This document shows positions 13,371-19,579 of a stretch of 21,523 nucleotides of DNA, in pieces. Source of the DNA: a virus; the IMG/VR virus record IMGVR_UViG_3300042879_001721, positions 1 through 21,523 of that record; one strand, written 5' to 3'. How positions within the stretch are numbered: the stretch's first letter is position 1; each line of letters opens with the position of its first letter. Both the position numbers and the translations under genes were made by a program. The notes below the pieces were generated by a model. That model ran no database searches, was not told the origin of the DNA, and saw nothing but the letters and a program-made list of their open reading frames with translations.

Positions 13371-14219
13371 GTGAATTCGAAACCCATCACATTCGGAAGT
13401 CTGTTCGCCGGAATCGGTGGGTTTGACCTTGGTTTTGAGCGGGCTGGAATGGTCTGCAAGTGGCAGGTGGAGATTGACGACTATGCAAACCGAGTGCTTG
13501 CCAAACATTGGCCAGAGGTTCACAGGGAGCGAGATATCAGAGAAACCGGGCCCCACAATCTTGAGCGAGTCGATGTCATCTGCGGCGGGTTCCCCTGCCA
13601 AGATATTTCCTACGCCGGACTCGGGGCAGGACTTGACGGAGAACGCTCCGGATTGTTTTTCGAGGCCATTCGCCTGGTTCGCGAACTCAGACCGCGAATC
13701 GTTGTGCTGGAGAACGTGGCAGCGCTGCTTACTCGGGGGCTGGACAGAGTTCTCGGGACGCTGGCCGAGATCGGGTTCGATGCGGAATGGCATTGCATAC
13801 CGGCTGCCAGCGTTGGTGCCCCGCATATCAGGGACAGAGTCTTCGTTCTTGCCTACTCCCGACACTGGGGAATCGATCAGCGGGCATGGGGCCCGCGGAG
13901 TGAGCAAAAACCAAAAACATCAGTCGGCAAACAGCTTGGTGGCAATGGCGAAAACGGGGATGTGGCCGACTCCAACAAGTCGGGAATGGAAGGGTGGGCG
14001 GAAGCCAGAAACATTGGAGGCGGCAGGAAGAACACCGAACAACTCGCTATGCGATTCGGTGAACAATGCAGAGGGGATCACTGGGCAACTGAACCCGACG
14101 TGGGTCGAGTGGCTAATGGGGTTCCCAAGCGAGTGGACCGTCTGCGAGGACTCGGAAACGCCGTCGTCCCGCAAGTCGCGGAATGGATCGGCCGGCGAAT
14201 AGTTGAACGTGTAGGGTGA
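13371..14219 (+). CDS. dcm: C5-cytosine DNA methyltransferase (282 aa)
   Basis: Methylates carbon 5 of cytosine in a specific sequence. Motif I FGSLFAGIGGFDLG (8-21), catalytic Pro-Cys loop GGFPCQDIS (72-80, Cys76), motif VI VLENV (112-116), motif VIII-like IRDRVFVLA (153-161), and motifs IX-X RLRGLGNAVVPQVAEWIG (258-274, split by RVD before it) are all present. The target-recognition region (about 165-240) is short and Gly/Asn-rich, as in other small phage enzymes, and the whole is near the lower size limit of the family. GTG start with GGAG (13362-13365) 5 bases upstream. No nuclease partner, so protection from restriction is likely. The +1 frame inside this gene is also open. Confidence 0.93.
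   Translation: MNSKPITFGSLFAGIGGFDLGFERAGMVCKWQVEIDDYANRVLAKHWPEVHRERDIRETGPHNLERVDVICGGFPCQDISYAGLGAGLDGERSGLFFEAIRLVRELRPRIVVLENVAALLTRGLDRVLGTLAEIGFDAEWHCIPAASVGAPHIRDRVFVLAYSRHWGIDQRAWGPRSEQKPKTSVGKQLGGNGENGDVADSNKSGMEGWAEARNIGGGRKNTEQLAMRFGEQCRGDHWATEPDVGRVANGVPKRVDRLRGLGNAVVPQVAEWIGRRIVERVG
13573..14202 (+). CDS. Candidate overlapping +1-frame ORF inside the C5 methyltransferase gene (209 aa)
   Basis: The +1 frame within dcm is open from at least 13417 to TAG 14200-14202. From ATG 13573 it reads MSSAAGSPAKIFPTPDSG, then APDCFSRPFAWF, LCWRTWQRCLLGGW, FSGRWPRSGSMRNGIAYRLP, MWPTPTSREWKGG, LNPTWVEWLMGFPSEWT and TPSSRKS. From memory these strings match a phage protein family often annotated next to methyltransferases, in which they are main-frame genes. 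No good ribosome site is seen. If translated, this would be a 630-base dual-coding region. If not, the family in databases may itself be a misread methyltransferase frame. Confidence 0.4.
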   Translation: MSSAAGSPAKIFPTPDSGQDLTENAPDCFSRPFAWFANSDRESLCWRTWQRCLLGGWTEFSGRWPRSGSMRNGIAYRLPALVPRISGTESSFLPTPDTGESISGHGARGVSKNQKHQSANSLVAMAKTGMWPTPTSREWKGGRKPETLEAAGRTPNNSLCDSVNNAEGITGQLNPTWVEWLMGFPSEWTVCEDSETPSSRKSRNGSAGE

Positions 14220-14275
14220 GCAGCGGAACTTGTATTCTCTGTCCCTCTGTACCATTAAAAACAAAGGAGATTTAC

Positions 14276-14746
14276 GTGGATTGGTTCAAGGCCTTGCGCT
14301 CGTCTGGTGAGAAGAATCAGCCAGGGGAATTCACCGTCGAAGACTCCGACGGCGCTGAGTGGCAGGTTACTGCGGTCGAGAGCAAGAAAAAGCCGGGGAC
14401 ATTAACCCTGCTGAATGAGGTCGTCTGCATGAACAAGGGCTACGAATGTGGCTGGGAAATGCGTGGCGACATCCATCAGGCAGTGAAGGACCTCCTTGAG
14501 GCAGAGGCGGCTGAAGATCCAGAGAAGCGGCGGCAAGCCTTCATTCACGACATCGTGGCAGTCTGCAGAAAACATCGAGTGATGCTGCAACCAGACGGCG
14601 ATGAGTGGGAAGGGCTTGCTGTTCACGAGATTTCGTTCTCGGAATTCCATGCATCGCATAGCACAGGATTCAATGTCGAAATCGGCGATCTGGAAAGTGC
14701 AATTCGGCTCGATGTGTTTCCGGTCGTGCATCCAGAGTCGGCGTGA
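14276..14746 (+). CDS. Unknown phage protein (156 aa)
   Basis: GTG at 14276 is preceded by AAAGGAG (14263-14269) with a 6-base gap, a much better start than the GTG at 14216 that would overlap dcm. The product begins MDWFKALRSSGEKNQ, then a strand-rich region (FTVEDSDGAEWQVTAVES), an acidic helical stretch (DLLEAEAAEDPEKRRQAF, about residues 89-106) and a strand-rich C-terminus. It has three cysteines but no metal-site spacing that I can defend. No family recognised. Confidence 0.7.
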   Translation: MDWFKALRSSGEKNQPGEFTVEDSDGAEWQVTAVESKKKPGTLTLLNEVVCMNKGYECGWEMRGDIHQAVKDLLEAEAAEDPEKRRQAFIHDIVAVCRKHRVMLQPDGDEWEGLAVHEISFSEFHASHSTGFNVEIGDLESAIRLDVFPVVHPESA

Positions 14747-14782
14747 AAGTAACAGCGGAATTCCGTTCCGATCGTCGGGGGT

Positions 14783-15043
14783 ATGAAAGTGGATCTTCCG
14801 GTAAGTGATGAGTTTCGTGAGGTAAAAATCACTCGTGTCACCATCGTGCCGCGTGGTGAGGCGATATTCTGCGAGCGTGCGACACACGTCGAAACTCAGG
14901 ATGAGGCGGCTGGTGAGTACGTGCGAATTGTGCAGCAGGACGATAGGCAGACGGCTACGGAGCAAACAATCCAGATCGATCCGGCAGAGTGGCCGACGAT
15001 CAGAAACGTGATTGATTACATGATTCAAAACTGCCGGAGTTAA
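14783..15043 (+). CDS. Unknown small protein (86 aa)
   Basis: ATG at 14783 after a G-rich stretch (GGGGG at 14777-14781) that is a poor ribosome site. The sequence alternates strands (REVKITRVTIVPRG, EYVRIVQQDD) and ends in a helix (PTIRNVIDYMIQNC). It shows neither membrane segment nor catalytic motif. It sits between another unknown and a tRNA-like gene. No family recognised. Confidence 0.55.
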   Translation: MKVDLPVSDEFREVKITRVTIVPRGEAIFCERATHVETQDEAAGEYVRIVQQDDRQTATEQTIQIDPAEWPTIRNVIDYMIQNCRS

Positions 15044-15068
15044 GCAGCGGATGTCGATGTTCGATCGT

Positions 15069-15138
15069 GACTCATTACCTCAATGGTAGAGGGCTGGCGA
15101 GAAGCCGGAAGACGGTGGTTCGATTCCATCATGAGTCC
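15069..15138 (+). tRNA. tRNA-like gene with undersized anticodon loop
   Basis: Acceptor stem GACTCAT (15069-15075) pairs perfectly with ATGAGTC (15131-15137). TA follows, then D arm CCTC/GAGG (15078-15081/15089-15092) with loop AATGGTA containing the conserved GG. T arm GGTGG/CCATC (15114-15118/15126-15130) closes the canonical loop TTCGATT. The variable region is AAGAC. The anticodon arm has only 15 bases: CTGGC/GCCGG (15094-15098/15104-15108) around a 5-base loop GAGAA; it lacks the expected U33 and two bases. The 3' CCA is not encoded. It is probably a decayed or repurposed tRNA; the other three arms are intact. Confidence 0.6.
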
Positions 15139-15191
15139 TAAACAGCGGTTGTGAATGTTTGGCGCGGATCTGGTGGCAAAATGGTGGTGCA

Positions 15192-15404
15192 ATGACAGAA
15201 GAAGAGCGTTCAAAGCTGATGAAACTGGCAAGCGAAATGGTGCTATGTCAAAACATGCCACCGCATTGCATTGGGGATTGGGACATGCCAGCGCCGAAAT
15301 CTGCAAAGGCGTGCCGCAAGATCACTCGTGTTTTGCTTGCGTCACATGATCAGTGCCGGACATGGTCGAAGCGAATTATGGAAATTGTCGACGGTGGAAA
15401 GTAA
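15192..15404 (+). CDS. Unknown small protein (70 aa)
   Basis: ATG 15192 (MTEEERSKLMKL) is favoured over an upstream in-frame TTG at 15159, though neither has a clear ribosome site. The product is mostly helical, with cysteines at 20, 27 and 41 and a Cys near RTW in the C-terminal third. The middle PPHCIGDWDMPAP is Pro-rich. No family recognised; it lies in a run of small accessory genes between methylation and lysis regions. Confidence 0.55.
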   Translation: MTEEERSKLMKLASEMVLCQNMPPHCIGDWDMPAPKSAKACRKITRVLLASHDQCRTWSKRIMEIVDGGK

Positions 15405-15443
15405 ACGAGGTTCTGCACTCCGTCGTTCCTGAGAGTTAAGACT

Positions 15444-15635
15444 ATGCCGCAAGATTTCATAGTGTTTTCGAAGTCACGATTGAGCGTGTTTCGCTTCAAA
15501 ATTAGACCAGACAAATCATGGGACATGCTCATCCGTCGTAATTGTGCCTGGGCGTTTTACGACAATGTAGGGCTGAATATAGCAGCGAGCTACCACGCAG
15601 ATCCGGACAACGAAGTGTTTTTGGGGTATGAGTAA
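15444..15635 (+). CDS. Unknown small protein (63 aa)
   Basis: ATG with a weak GAGAG site about 10 bases upstream. The sequence is rich in aromatic and strand-forming residues (FIVFSKSRLSVFRFKI; WAFYDNVGLNIAASYH) and ends in VFLGYE. No membrane segment or motif. It is the last gene before the promoter-like sequence at 15669. It could be real or chance; its amino-acid mix favours real. Confidence 0.5.
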   Translation: MPQDFIVFSKSRLSVFRFKIRPDKSWDMLIRRNCAWAFYDNVGLNIAASYHADPDNEVFLGYE

Positions 15636-15668
15636 ACGCCAATCGGAACTCCGATCGTCACGAAGCCA

Positions 15669-15696
15669 TTGACATCGGCCAGATCCCTGGTAGACT
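15669..15696 (+). promoter_or_regulatory. Sigma-70-like promoter before the lysis block
   Basis: TTGACA (15669-15674) is a perfect -35 element, followed after 16 bases by TAGACT (15691-15696), a 4-of-6 match to TATAAT. It lies in the gene-free stretch 15636-15785 just upstream of the holin-like gene, where a new transcription unit would be expected. A hairpin ATCGG/CCGAT lies nearby (about 15640-15655). Confidence 0.45.
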
Positions 15697-15785
15697 GTCG
15701 GCACCCCATGTGATCTCGAATTTAATCCTATGACTGCTGACCGCCCTCAGAAATGTGGCGGATAATCGCGTCGTGGGGTGTCGAG

Positions 15786-15992
15786 ATGTCGGCAAAGACT
15801 AAGAAGGTTTGGTGGAAATCCAAAACGATTTGGATAAACGCCATCACCGCTGCGACAGCAACGCTGACCGTGCTTGGTGGGCAGCAGATCGTCGTCGATC
15901 ACCCTGCAATCGCTGCGGGTCTCGTGGCTGCTCTTGGCGGGCTAAACATTGCCCTGCGAATCATCACCGTGCTGCCGATCGGCGGTGAGTGA
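15786..15992 (+). CDS. Holin-like small membrane protein (68 aa)
   Basis: ATG 15786 with GGGGTG (15775-15780) 5 bases upstream. A basic N-terminus (MSAKTKKVWWKSKT) is followed by two hydrophobic segments (about 14-31 and 40-62: NAITAATATLTVLGG and AIAAGLVAALGGLNIALRIIT) joined by a short polar loop, then the short tail VLPIGGE. Size, two-segment layout and location first in a block with a peptidase and a lipoprotein suit a holin, which forms membrane holes to time lysis. Small phage membrane proteins of this pattern are common and not all are holins. The stop overlaps the next ATG (TGATG). Confidence 0.7.
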   Translation: MSAKTKKVWWKSKTIWINAITAATATLTVLGGQQIVVDHPAIAAGLVAALGGLNIALRIITVLPIGGE

Positions 15993-16441
15993 TGGCCAAG
16001 AAAGCCCCCGCAAAGAAGGCACCAGCAAAGCGAAAGCCAGCGGCTAAGAAAGCCCCTGCTGCTGTCGTCGTGCCGCTTAAGTCAATCGCGTGGCGGCCTT
16101 GGTTAGTCAGTGGGGCCAAGGCTGTCGCGTTGATTGTTGCCGGGGCTGTTGCTGGGATCTGGGGAGCGGGCGGCATTGAGATTGGGCCGGGGCCAGTTGT
16201 CTACACAGACTCGCTCGCACAATCGCACAGAAACGATCGAGCCAGTCAGATTCGCATTCTTCGCGAGTATGCTGGCAAGACCTTCTCAGGCGATCCAGAT
16301 GCCCAAAAATGGCTGAACGAGCAAAGAATTGCGGCTCGGCCTACAGATTGGATTCCCTACACCGACGAGCTGGGCTTTGCGGCTGATGCTGGTGTTGATG
16401 CGGTCAAGGCGTTTGCCGATAAACTGGAGGGCAAGCGATGA
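15992..16441 (+). CDS. Lys/Ala/Pro-rich membrane protein (149 aa)
   Basis: ATG 15992 overlaps the previous stop (TGATG). Residues 1-24 (MAKKAPAKKAPAKRKPAAKK then APA) are a histone-H1-like basic tail. A hydrophobic segment follows at about 39-59 (VSGAKAVALIVAGAVAGIWGA), then a soluble domain of about 90 residues rich in Asp, Ala and Arg. By the positive-inside rule the basic tail should face the cytoplasm and the C-terminal domain the periplasm. In this position it could be an inner-membrane spanin-like part of the lysis set, or a membrane-bound DNA-binding protein. A role is not proven. Confidence 0.75.
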   Translation: MAKKAPAKKAPAKRKPAAKKAPAAVVVPLKSIAWRPWLVSGAKAVALIVAGAVAGIWGAGGIEIGPGPVVYTDSLAQSHRNDRASQIRILREYAGKTFSGDPDAQKWLNEQRIAARPTDWIPYTDELGFAADAGVDAVKAFADKLEGKR

Positions 16442-17265
16442 CAGATCCACGAGTCGGCTATTGGCTGCATGACGAAGAAGATCAGGCGTACCTCAACTCG
16501 CTGCCGAACGAGTCGCCCGTGCTCGCAATGCGTGGCACATACGACGAAATCGCATTCGATCCTCGCAAGGTAATGAAGGTCGAAAATCAGGGATCTGTCG
16601 GAAGTTGCCAAGGTCACGCAATCAGCAGCGTGGCAGAGCTTTGTTATTACATTGCGACGGGGGATCTGACGCGACAGTTGAGCAGAGCCTATGGTTATTA
16701 CGAAACACAGCGAATCGACGGCATCACGTCCGACCGTGGCAGCACTATCAGCGGCGGCATCAAACTGGCAACGACCAGGGGAATCCCAGAAGAATCGCTG
16801 TGGAAGTATTCTGGCCGATACGACAACAAACGCCCTGCTAACTGGTCAGATATCGAAGCCAATGCGGCAAAACACAAGATCGGCCAGTCCTATCGGATGA
16901 CCACATACGACGGCGTGAGAACGTTCCTTGGCAGTGGTCAGGGCGGAATCTCGATCGGCATTTCGTGGGGCGGCGAAATGGACCGAGCTGTCGTGAATTC
17001 ATTCAGCGGATCTGGCGGCGGCGGTCACGCAATCGCGTTGCTTTCGTTGTCAAAACGCAATGATGTTTCCGGTCGGCCGTTCATCTGGATGATGAATTCA
17101 TGGAGTGTAAACTGGGGCAATGGCGGATGGTCGGAGTGGGCACCAGCGGCAATCGAGCAAATGCTGCGGCATCGTTACACAGCTTGCTTTGGATGCTCCG
17201 ACATGCCGAACGTCAAGCCGCGTGAGCTGGACCTGAAACAATGGCAGGAAGGGTTGAGAGTATGA
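16438..17265 (+). CDS. Papain-family (C1) cysteine peptidase (275 aa)
   Basis: Papain-fold peptidase with the full active-site set: oxyanion Gln51 and nucleophile Cys57 in VENQGSVGSCQGHA (48-61), His197 in GGGGHAIALLS (193-203) and Asn220 in MMNSWSVNWG (218-227), with the typical NSWxxxWG pattern. No signal peptide and no long propeptide are visible, and the catalytic region starts about 48 residues in. Strong site GGAGG (16426-16430), 7 bases before ATG, and ATGA overlap with the previous gene. Lying between membrane proteins and a lipoprotein, it may act as a lysis enzyme on cell-wall peptides or surface protein, or process particle proteins. Confidence 0.9.
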   Translation: MTDPRVGYWLHDEEDQAYLNSLPNESPVLAMRGTYDEIAFDPRKVMKVENQGSVGSCQGHAISSVAELCYYIATGDLTRQLSRAYGYYETQRIDGITSDRGSTISGGIKLATTRGIPEESLWKYSGRYDNKRPANWSDIEANAAKHKIGQSYRMTTYDGVRTFLGSGQGGISIGISWGGEMDRAVVNSFSGSGGGGHAIALLSLSKRNDVSGRPFIWMMNSWSVNWGNGGWSEWAPAAIEQMLRHRYTACFGCSDMPNVKPRELDLKQWQEGLRV

Positions 17266-17870
17266 AAAATCTCATTTGGTTCGTGCTGCTGCTGGTTGGT
17301 TGCTCAGAATCAGCCACCGAACTTTCCGCATGGCAAAAGGCAATGCGAGACGGCAGCGTTGAGGCTGTCGCAGCAACAAAGACCGTCGAATCAAAGACCG
17401 ACGAAGCAATCGGCATTCTTCGCGACAACACAACCGCACTGGCAGCGATAAAAGCCAAAGTGGACGCACTTCAGGTCGTTTCCAATCCTAACGGAAAGGA
17501 TGGTGATCCAGAGTCTGCCCCTGAGTCCCCGGCAAAAGCGAACGACACCCCAAATCCTCTCAAGGTCGCTACGCCGGGGACTTCTTCTCGTGTTGCATCG
17601 GACGGGACCGTGCTGCGATGGAACATCGAAGGCAACTGGAGTCCAACAATCCTGCAAACATCAGCACATTTGCGAGAGCATGGCATTGATACGAACGGCA
17701 TGACGCACCAACAAATGGCCGACCTTCATGCGTCGATTCATGATGGCAAGCCAGTCGCGATGAAATCAAAGCCAGTGCAGATGATCAATCGAGGATCGAA
17801 TTGCCCTGGCGGAGTCTGCCCAACGAACACGCGGCAGCGGCGTGGGCTGTTCGGGGGTCTGTTTCGATGA
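17262..17870 (+). CDS. Lipoprotein with C-terminal CPGGVCP motif (202 aa)
   Basis: ATG 17262 overlaps the peptidase stop (ATGA). The N-terminus MKNLIWFVLLLVGC is a signal peptide ending in a lipobox (LVGC, Cys14), so the mature protein should be lipid-anchored in a membrane. Residues 20-75 are helical (EAVAATKTVESKTDEAIGI). A Pro/Ser/Asp-rich linker follows (82-105), then a compact domain (LRWNIEGNWSP, GMTHQQMADLH) and a basic tail after NCPGGVCPTN. In a lysis block it could be an outer-membrane spanin-like partner of the preceding membrane protein, although it is longer than usual. Alternatively it is a surface lipoprotein. Confidence 0.78.
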   Translation: MKNLIWFVLLLVGCSESATELSAWQKAMRDGSVEAVAATKTVESKTDEAIGILRDNTTALAAIKAKVDALQVVSNPNGKDGDPESAPESPAKANDTPNPLKVATPGTSSRVASDGTVLRWNIEGNWSPTILQTSAHLREHGIDTNGMTHQQMADLHASIHDGKPVAMKSKPVQMINRGSNCPGGVCPTNTRQRRGLFGGLFR

Positions 17871-18139
17871 GCTTCATCAAGCCGATCGACTTGAGGCACT
17901 TAAACATCCGCGAAGCAATTCAGGCGGTTATCAGTGGACGCATTGAGCGTATTGAGTTCAGCGAGACGGTTAATCTGAAGCTGAAACACGACGGCGAACA
18001 GGCGATCCTGACAATTACAGACGGCACGGTCGAGGTTGATATTCCGGGGCCAATCAGCCCGGACGTGTTACGGGTGACAGCGTTCGAGGATCATGCTTTG
18101 GTGGATCTAAGGTTGAGTCAGGTGAGGATCAATTACTGA
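17867..18139 (+). CDS. Unknown strand-rich protein (90 aa)
   Basis: ATG 17867 overlaps the lipoprotein stop (ATGA); translation may be coupled. MSFIKPIDLRHLNIREAI is helical, and the rest alternates strands (IERIEFSETVNLKLKHDG, QAILTITDGTVEVDIPG, ALVDLRLSQVRINY). No membrane segment and no family that I recognise. Its stop overlaps the next start (TGATG). Confidence 0.7.
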   Translation: MSFIKPIDLRHLNIREAIQAVISGRIERIEFSETVNLKLKHDGEQAILTITDGTVEVDIPGPISPDVLRVTAFEDHALVDLRLSQVRINY

Positions 18140-18429
18140 TGAGCCGCGATGACACAATCATGACCAGCCTGCTCTACGAGCGAGCCGCGCAATGTGGATC
18201 ATGGGCAGGGGATCTGGCCGTCAGTAAAGAGGGTGAGACAATCGACTTTTATGGTCGGCGAATGTTGAGACTGGAAAATAAAAAGCGGATCAAATCGACG
18301 GACACAGACGAGGAAATTGCAAGGGCGATAACTCCAATCATGGCGTGGCTGTTCTGGCAGATCGCTCCGGAACTTCTCATGTGGATTGTCGCAGCGATCA
18401 GAAAACGAATTTGGCAACAACAGGACTGA
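18139..18429 (+). CDS. Unknown protein with C-terminal membrane-associated helix (96 aa)
   Basis: ATG 18139 in a TGATG junction. A polar first half (MSRDDTIMTSLLYERAA) with basic stretch LENKKRIKS is followed by ITPIMAWLFWQIAPELLMWIVAAI (about 65-88, split as ITPIMAWLFWQI and APELLMWIVAAI), a Trp-rich hydrophobic segment long enough to cross or lie on a membrane, then RKRIWQQQD. It is probably membrane-associated with the N-terminus on the outside or in the cytoplasm; orientation is unclear. Function unknown. Confidence 0.7.
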   Translation: MSRDDTIMTSLLYERAAQCGSWAGDLAVSKEGETIDFYGRRMLRLENKKRIKSTDTDEEIARAITPIMAWLFWQIAPELLMWIVAAIRKRIWQQQD

Positions 18430-18447
18430 CAACAGGAATTGAGGCGA

Positions 18448-19107
18448 ATGTGGATCGACGAAACAGCAAACGAGCATCATTTACGGACATGGATTAAGCA
18501 TTGTCCCGCGATGAAACTCGTGAGCACTTTGGATGGTCAAATACTCTGGGCGAATGCTGCTTTCTGCGACTGGTCGCAATACACGTTGACGGAACTCAGG
18601 AAGCTGACATGGATGGCAATCAGTGTTCCGGACAAGAACCTTGAATCCGATATTGATGAGTCAAGAAACCTCGATGCGTATAACCCAACGTATCAGGTTA
18701 AAAAGCAATACATTCCCAAAGGCGCAAAGCCCGAGTGGGGCCAGTTAACAGTTATGAGATACCCGCTATCGGGCGAAATTGAATGTTGTCTCTGCACATG
18801 GGAGCCACTAAAAAACGGGACGGCTACAGCGTTTGCAATGGCGATGGAGCACACTCAGAAACTGGATGCGAGAATCGAAGCGATGACGGTCGAATTAAAG
18901 GCGATAACGACGCAGACGGATGAGGACAAATTTGTGCTCGGGGCGATTCGAATGGTGCAACGACACCCGAAGATGGCGGCCGCATTTATCGTAATGGCGT
19001 TGTCCATTTTTGGGCTGAATAACGTTGTTGAACTGTTGCAACGGACGGGCCTTGTGAACCTGCCAGTCAAGGTGACGATGCAGGAACAGGTTGGCGGTCG
19101 GGAATAA
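18448..19107 (+). CDS. Membrane-anchored PAS-domain protein (219 aa)
   Basis: Residues 20-120 resemble a PAS sensor fold: MKLVSTLDGQILWANAAFC is split as MKLVSTLDG (22-30) and QILWANAAFCDW (31-42), then YTLTELRKLTWM (45-56) and a strand pair ending CLCTWEPL. This is the usual S-x-D-G-x-I-x-x-x-N-x-x-F pattern. A helical linker (126-160) leads to a membrane segment (176-193, KMAAAFIVMALSIFGLN) and a short tail. ATG 18448 is preferred to TTG 18439, which lies 1 base after AGGA. No kinase or cyclase follows. A PAS protein in a phage tail/lysis region is unusual; ligand sensing or a scaffold are both possible. Confidence 0.72.
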   Translation: MWIDETANEHHLRTWIKHCPAMKLVSTLDGQILWANAAFCDWSQYTLTELRKLTWMAISVPDKNLESDIDESRNLDAYNPTYQVKKQYIPKGAKPEWGQLTVMRYPLSGEIECCLCTWEPLKNGTATAFAMAMEHTQKLDARIEAMTVELKAITTQTDEDKFVLGAIRMVQRHPKMAAAFIVMALSIFGLNNVVELLQRTGLVNLPVKVTMQEQVGGRE

Positions 19108-19114
19108 AACAAAC

Positions 19115-19142
19115 GCGGATCGTTGATCCGCTGTTGATTTTT
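19115..19142 (+). terminator. Weak Rho-independent terminator
   Basis: GCGGATC (19115-19121) pairs perfectly with GATCCGC (19125-19131) across a 3-base loop GTT. Five T lie at 19138-19142, 6 bases after the stem, so the T run is late. It closes the block ending with the PAS gene. Confidence 0.6.
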
Positions 19143-19156
19143 GGGGAAGTGGAAGA

Positions 19157-19576
19157 ATGACAAACGCAGAGCTAAAAGCACTGATTGAATCCGATGCGGA
19201 AGCCCTCGGTCACTTCCTTGCGTCTCGTGATCAGCTATGTGCCGAGCGATGCTCTCTGATCGCCCCCACGATCCGTGTTCCAGTCCCCGCTGCGGATATC
19301 CAGTATGACGCATCGGTCAATGGAGTGTGGGCCAAGATCACGATCGCCCGTGAGTCAGCGGCCACTCCTGACGAGATCAAAGGCGTGTGCATCACGTTTC
19401 TCGACTGGATTAAATCAGGCAGGCCGATTGATTTTGACATGCCCGAAGTTGTAGGGATGCTGGCCGGTCTGGTTGCTGTTGGCTTGGTGACATCGCAGCA
19501 GGCAATTGATATGGACGCACGGGCCACGGTCGCTCAAGTCATCACATCAAATCAGGTCTCAGCCTGTAGGAGCTAA
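19157..19576 (+). CDS. Conserved phage protein of unknown function (139 aa)
   Basis: ATG with GGGGAAG (19143-19149) 7 bases upstream. The opening MTNAELKALIESDAEA and the AERCSLIAPTIRVPV segment (30-44) resemble a phage family found near tail genes in which a short helical N-terminus precedes a Cys/Pro-rich strand region. The C-terminal half is helical (VVGMLAGLVAVGLVTSQQA, about 94-112), moderately hydrophobic but interrupted. Probably a particle-associated protein. Stop is followed by the next ATG after 3 bases. Confidence 0.72.
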   Translation: MTNAELKALIESDAEALGHFLASRDQLCAERCSLIAPTIRVPVPAADIQYDASVNGVWAKITIARESAATPDEIKGVCITFLDWIKSGRPIDFDMPEVVGMLAGLVAVGLVTSQQAIDMDARATVAQVITSNQVSACRS

Positions 19577-19579
19577 CGA

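Noticed and set aside
13188-13907. Open reading frame of about 240 codons on the - strand opposite the C5 methyltransferase
   Set aside because: It is an antisense shadow without motifs, unlike the +1 frame of the same region, which does carry recognisable motifs.
14216-14275. N-terminal extension of the unknown protein from GTG 14216
   Set aside because: A strong AAAGGAG site before GTG 14276 gives a better start, and the extra 20 residues look like translated leader.
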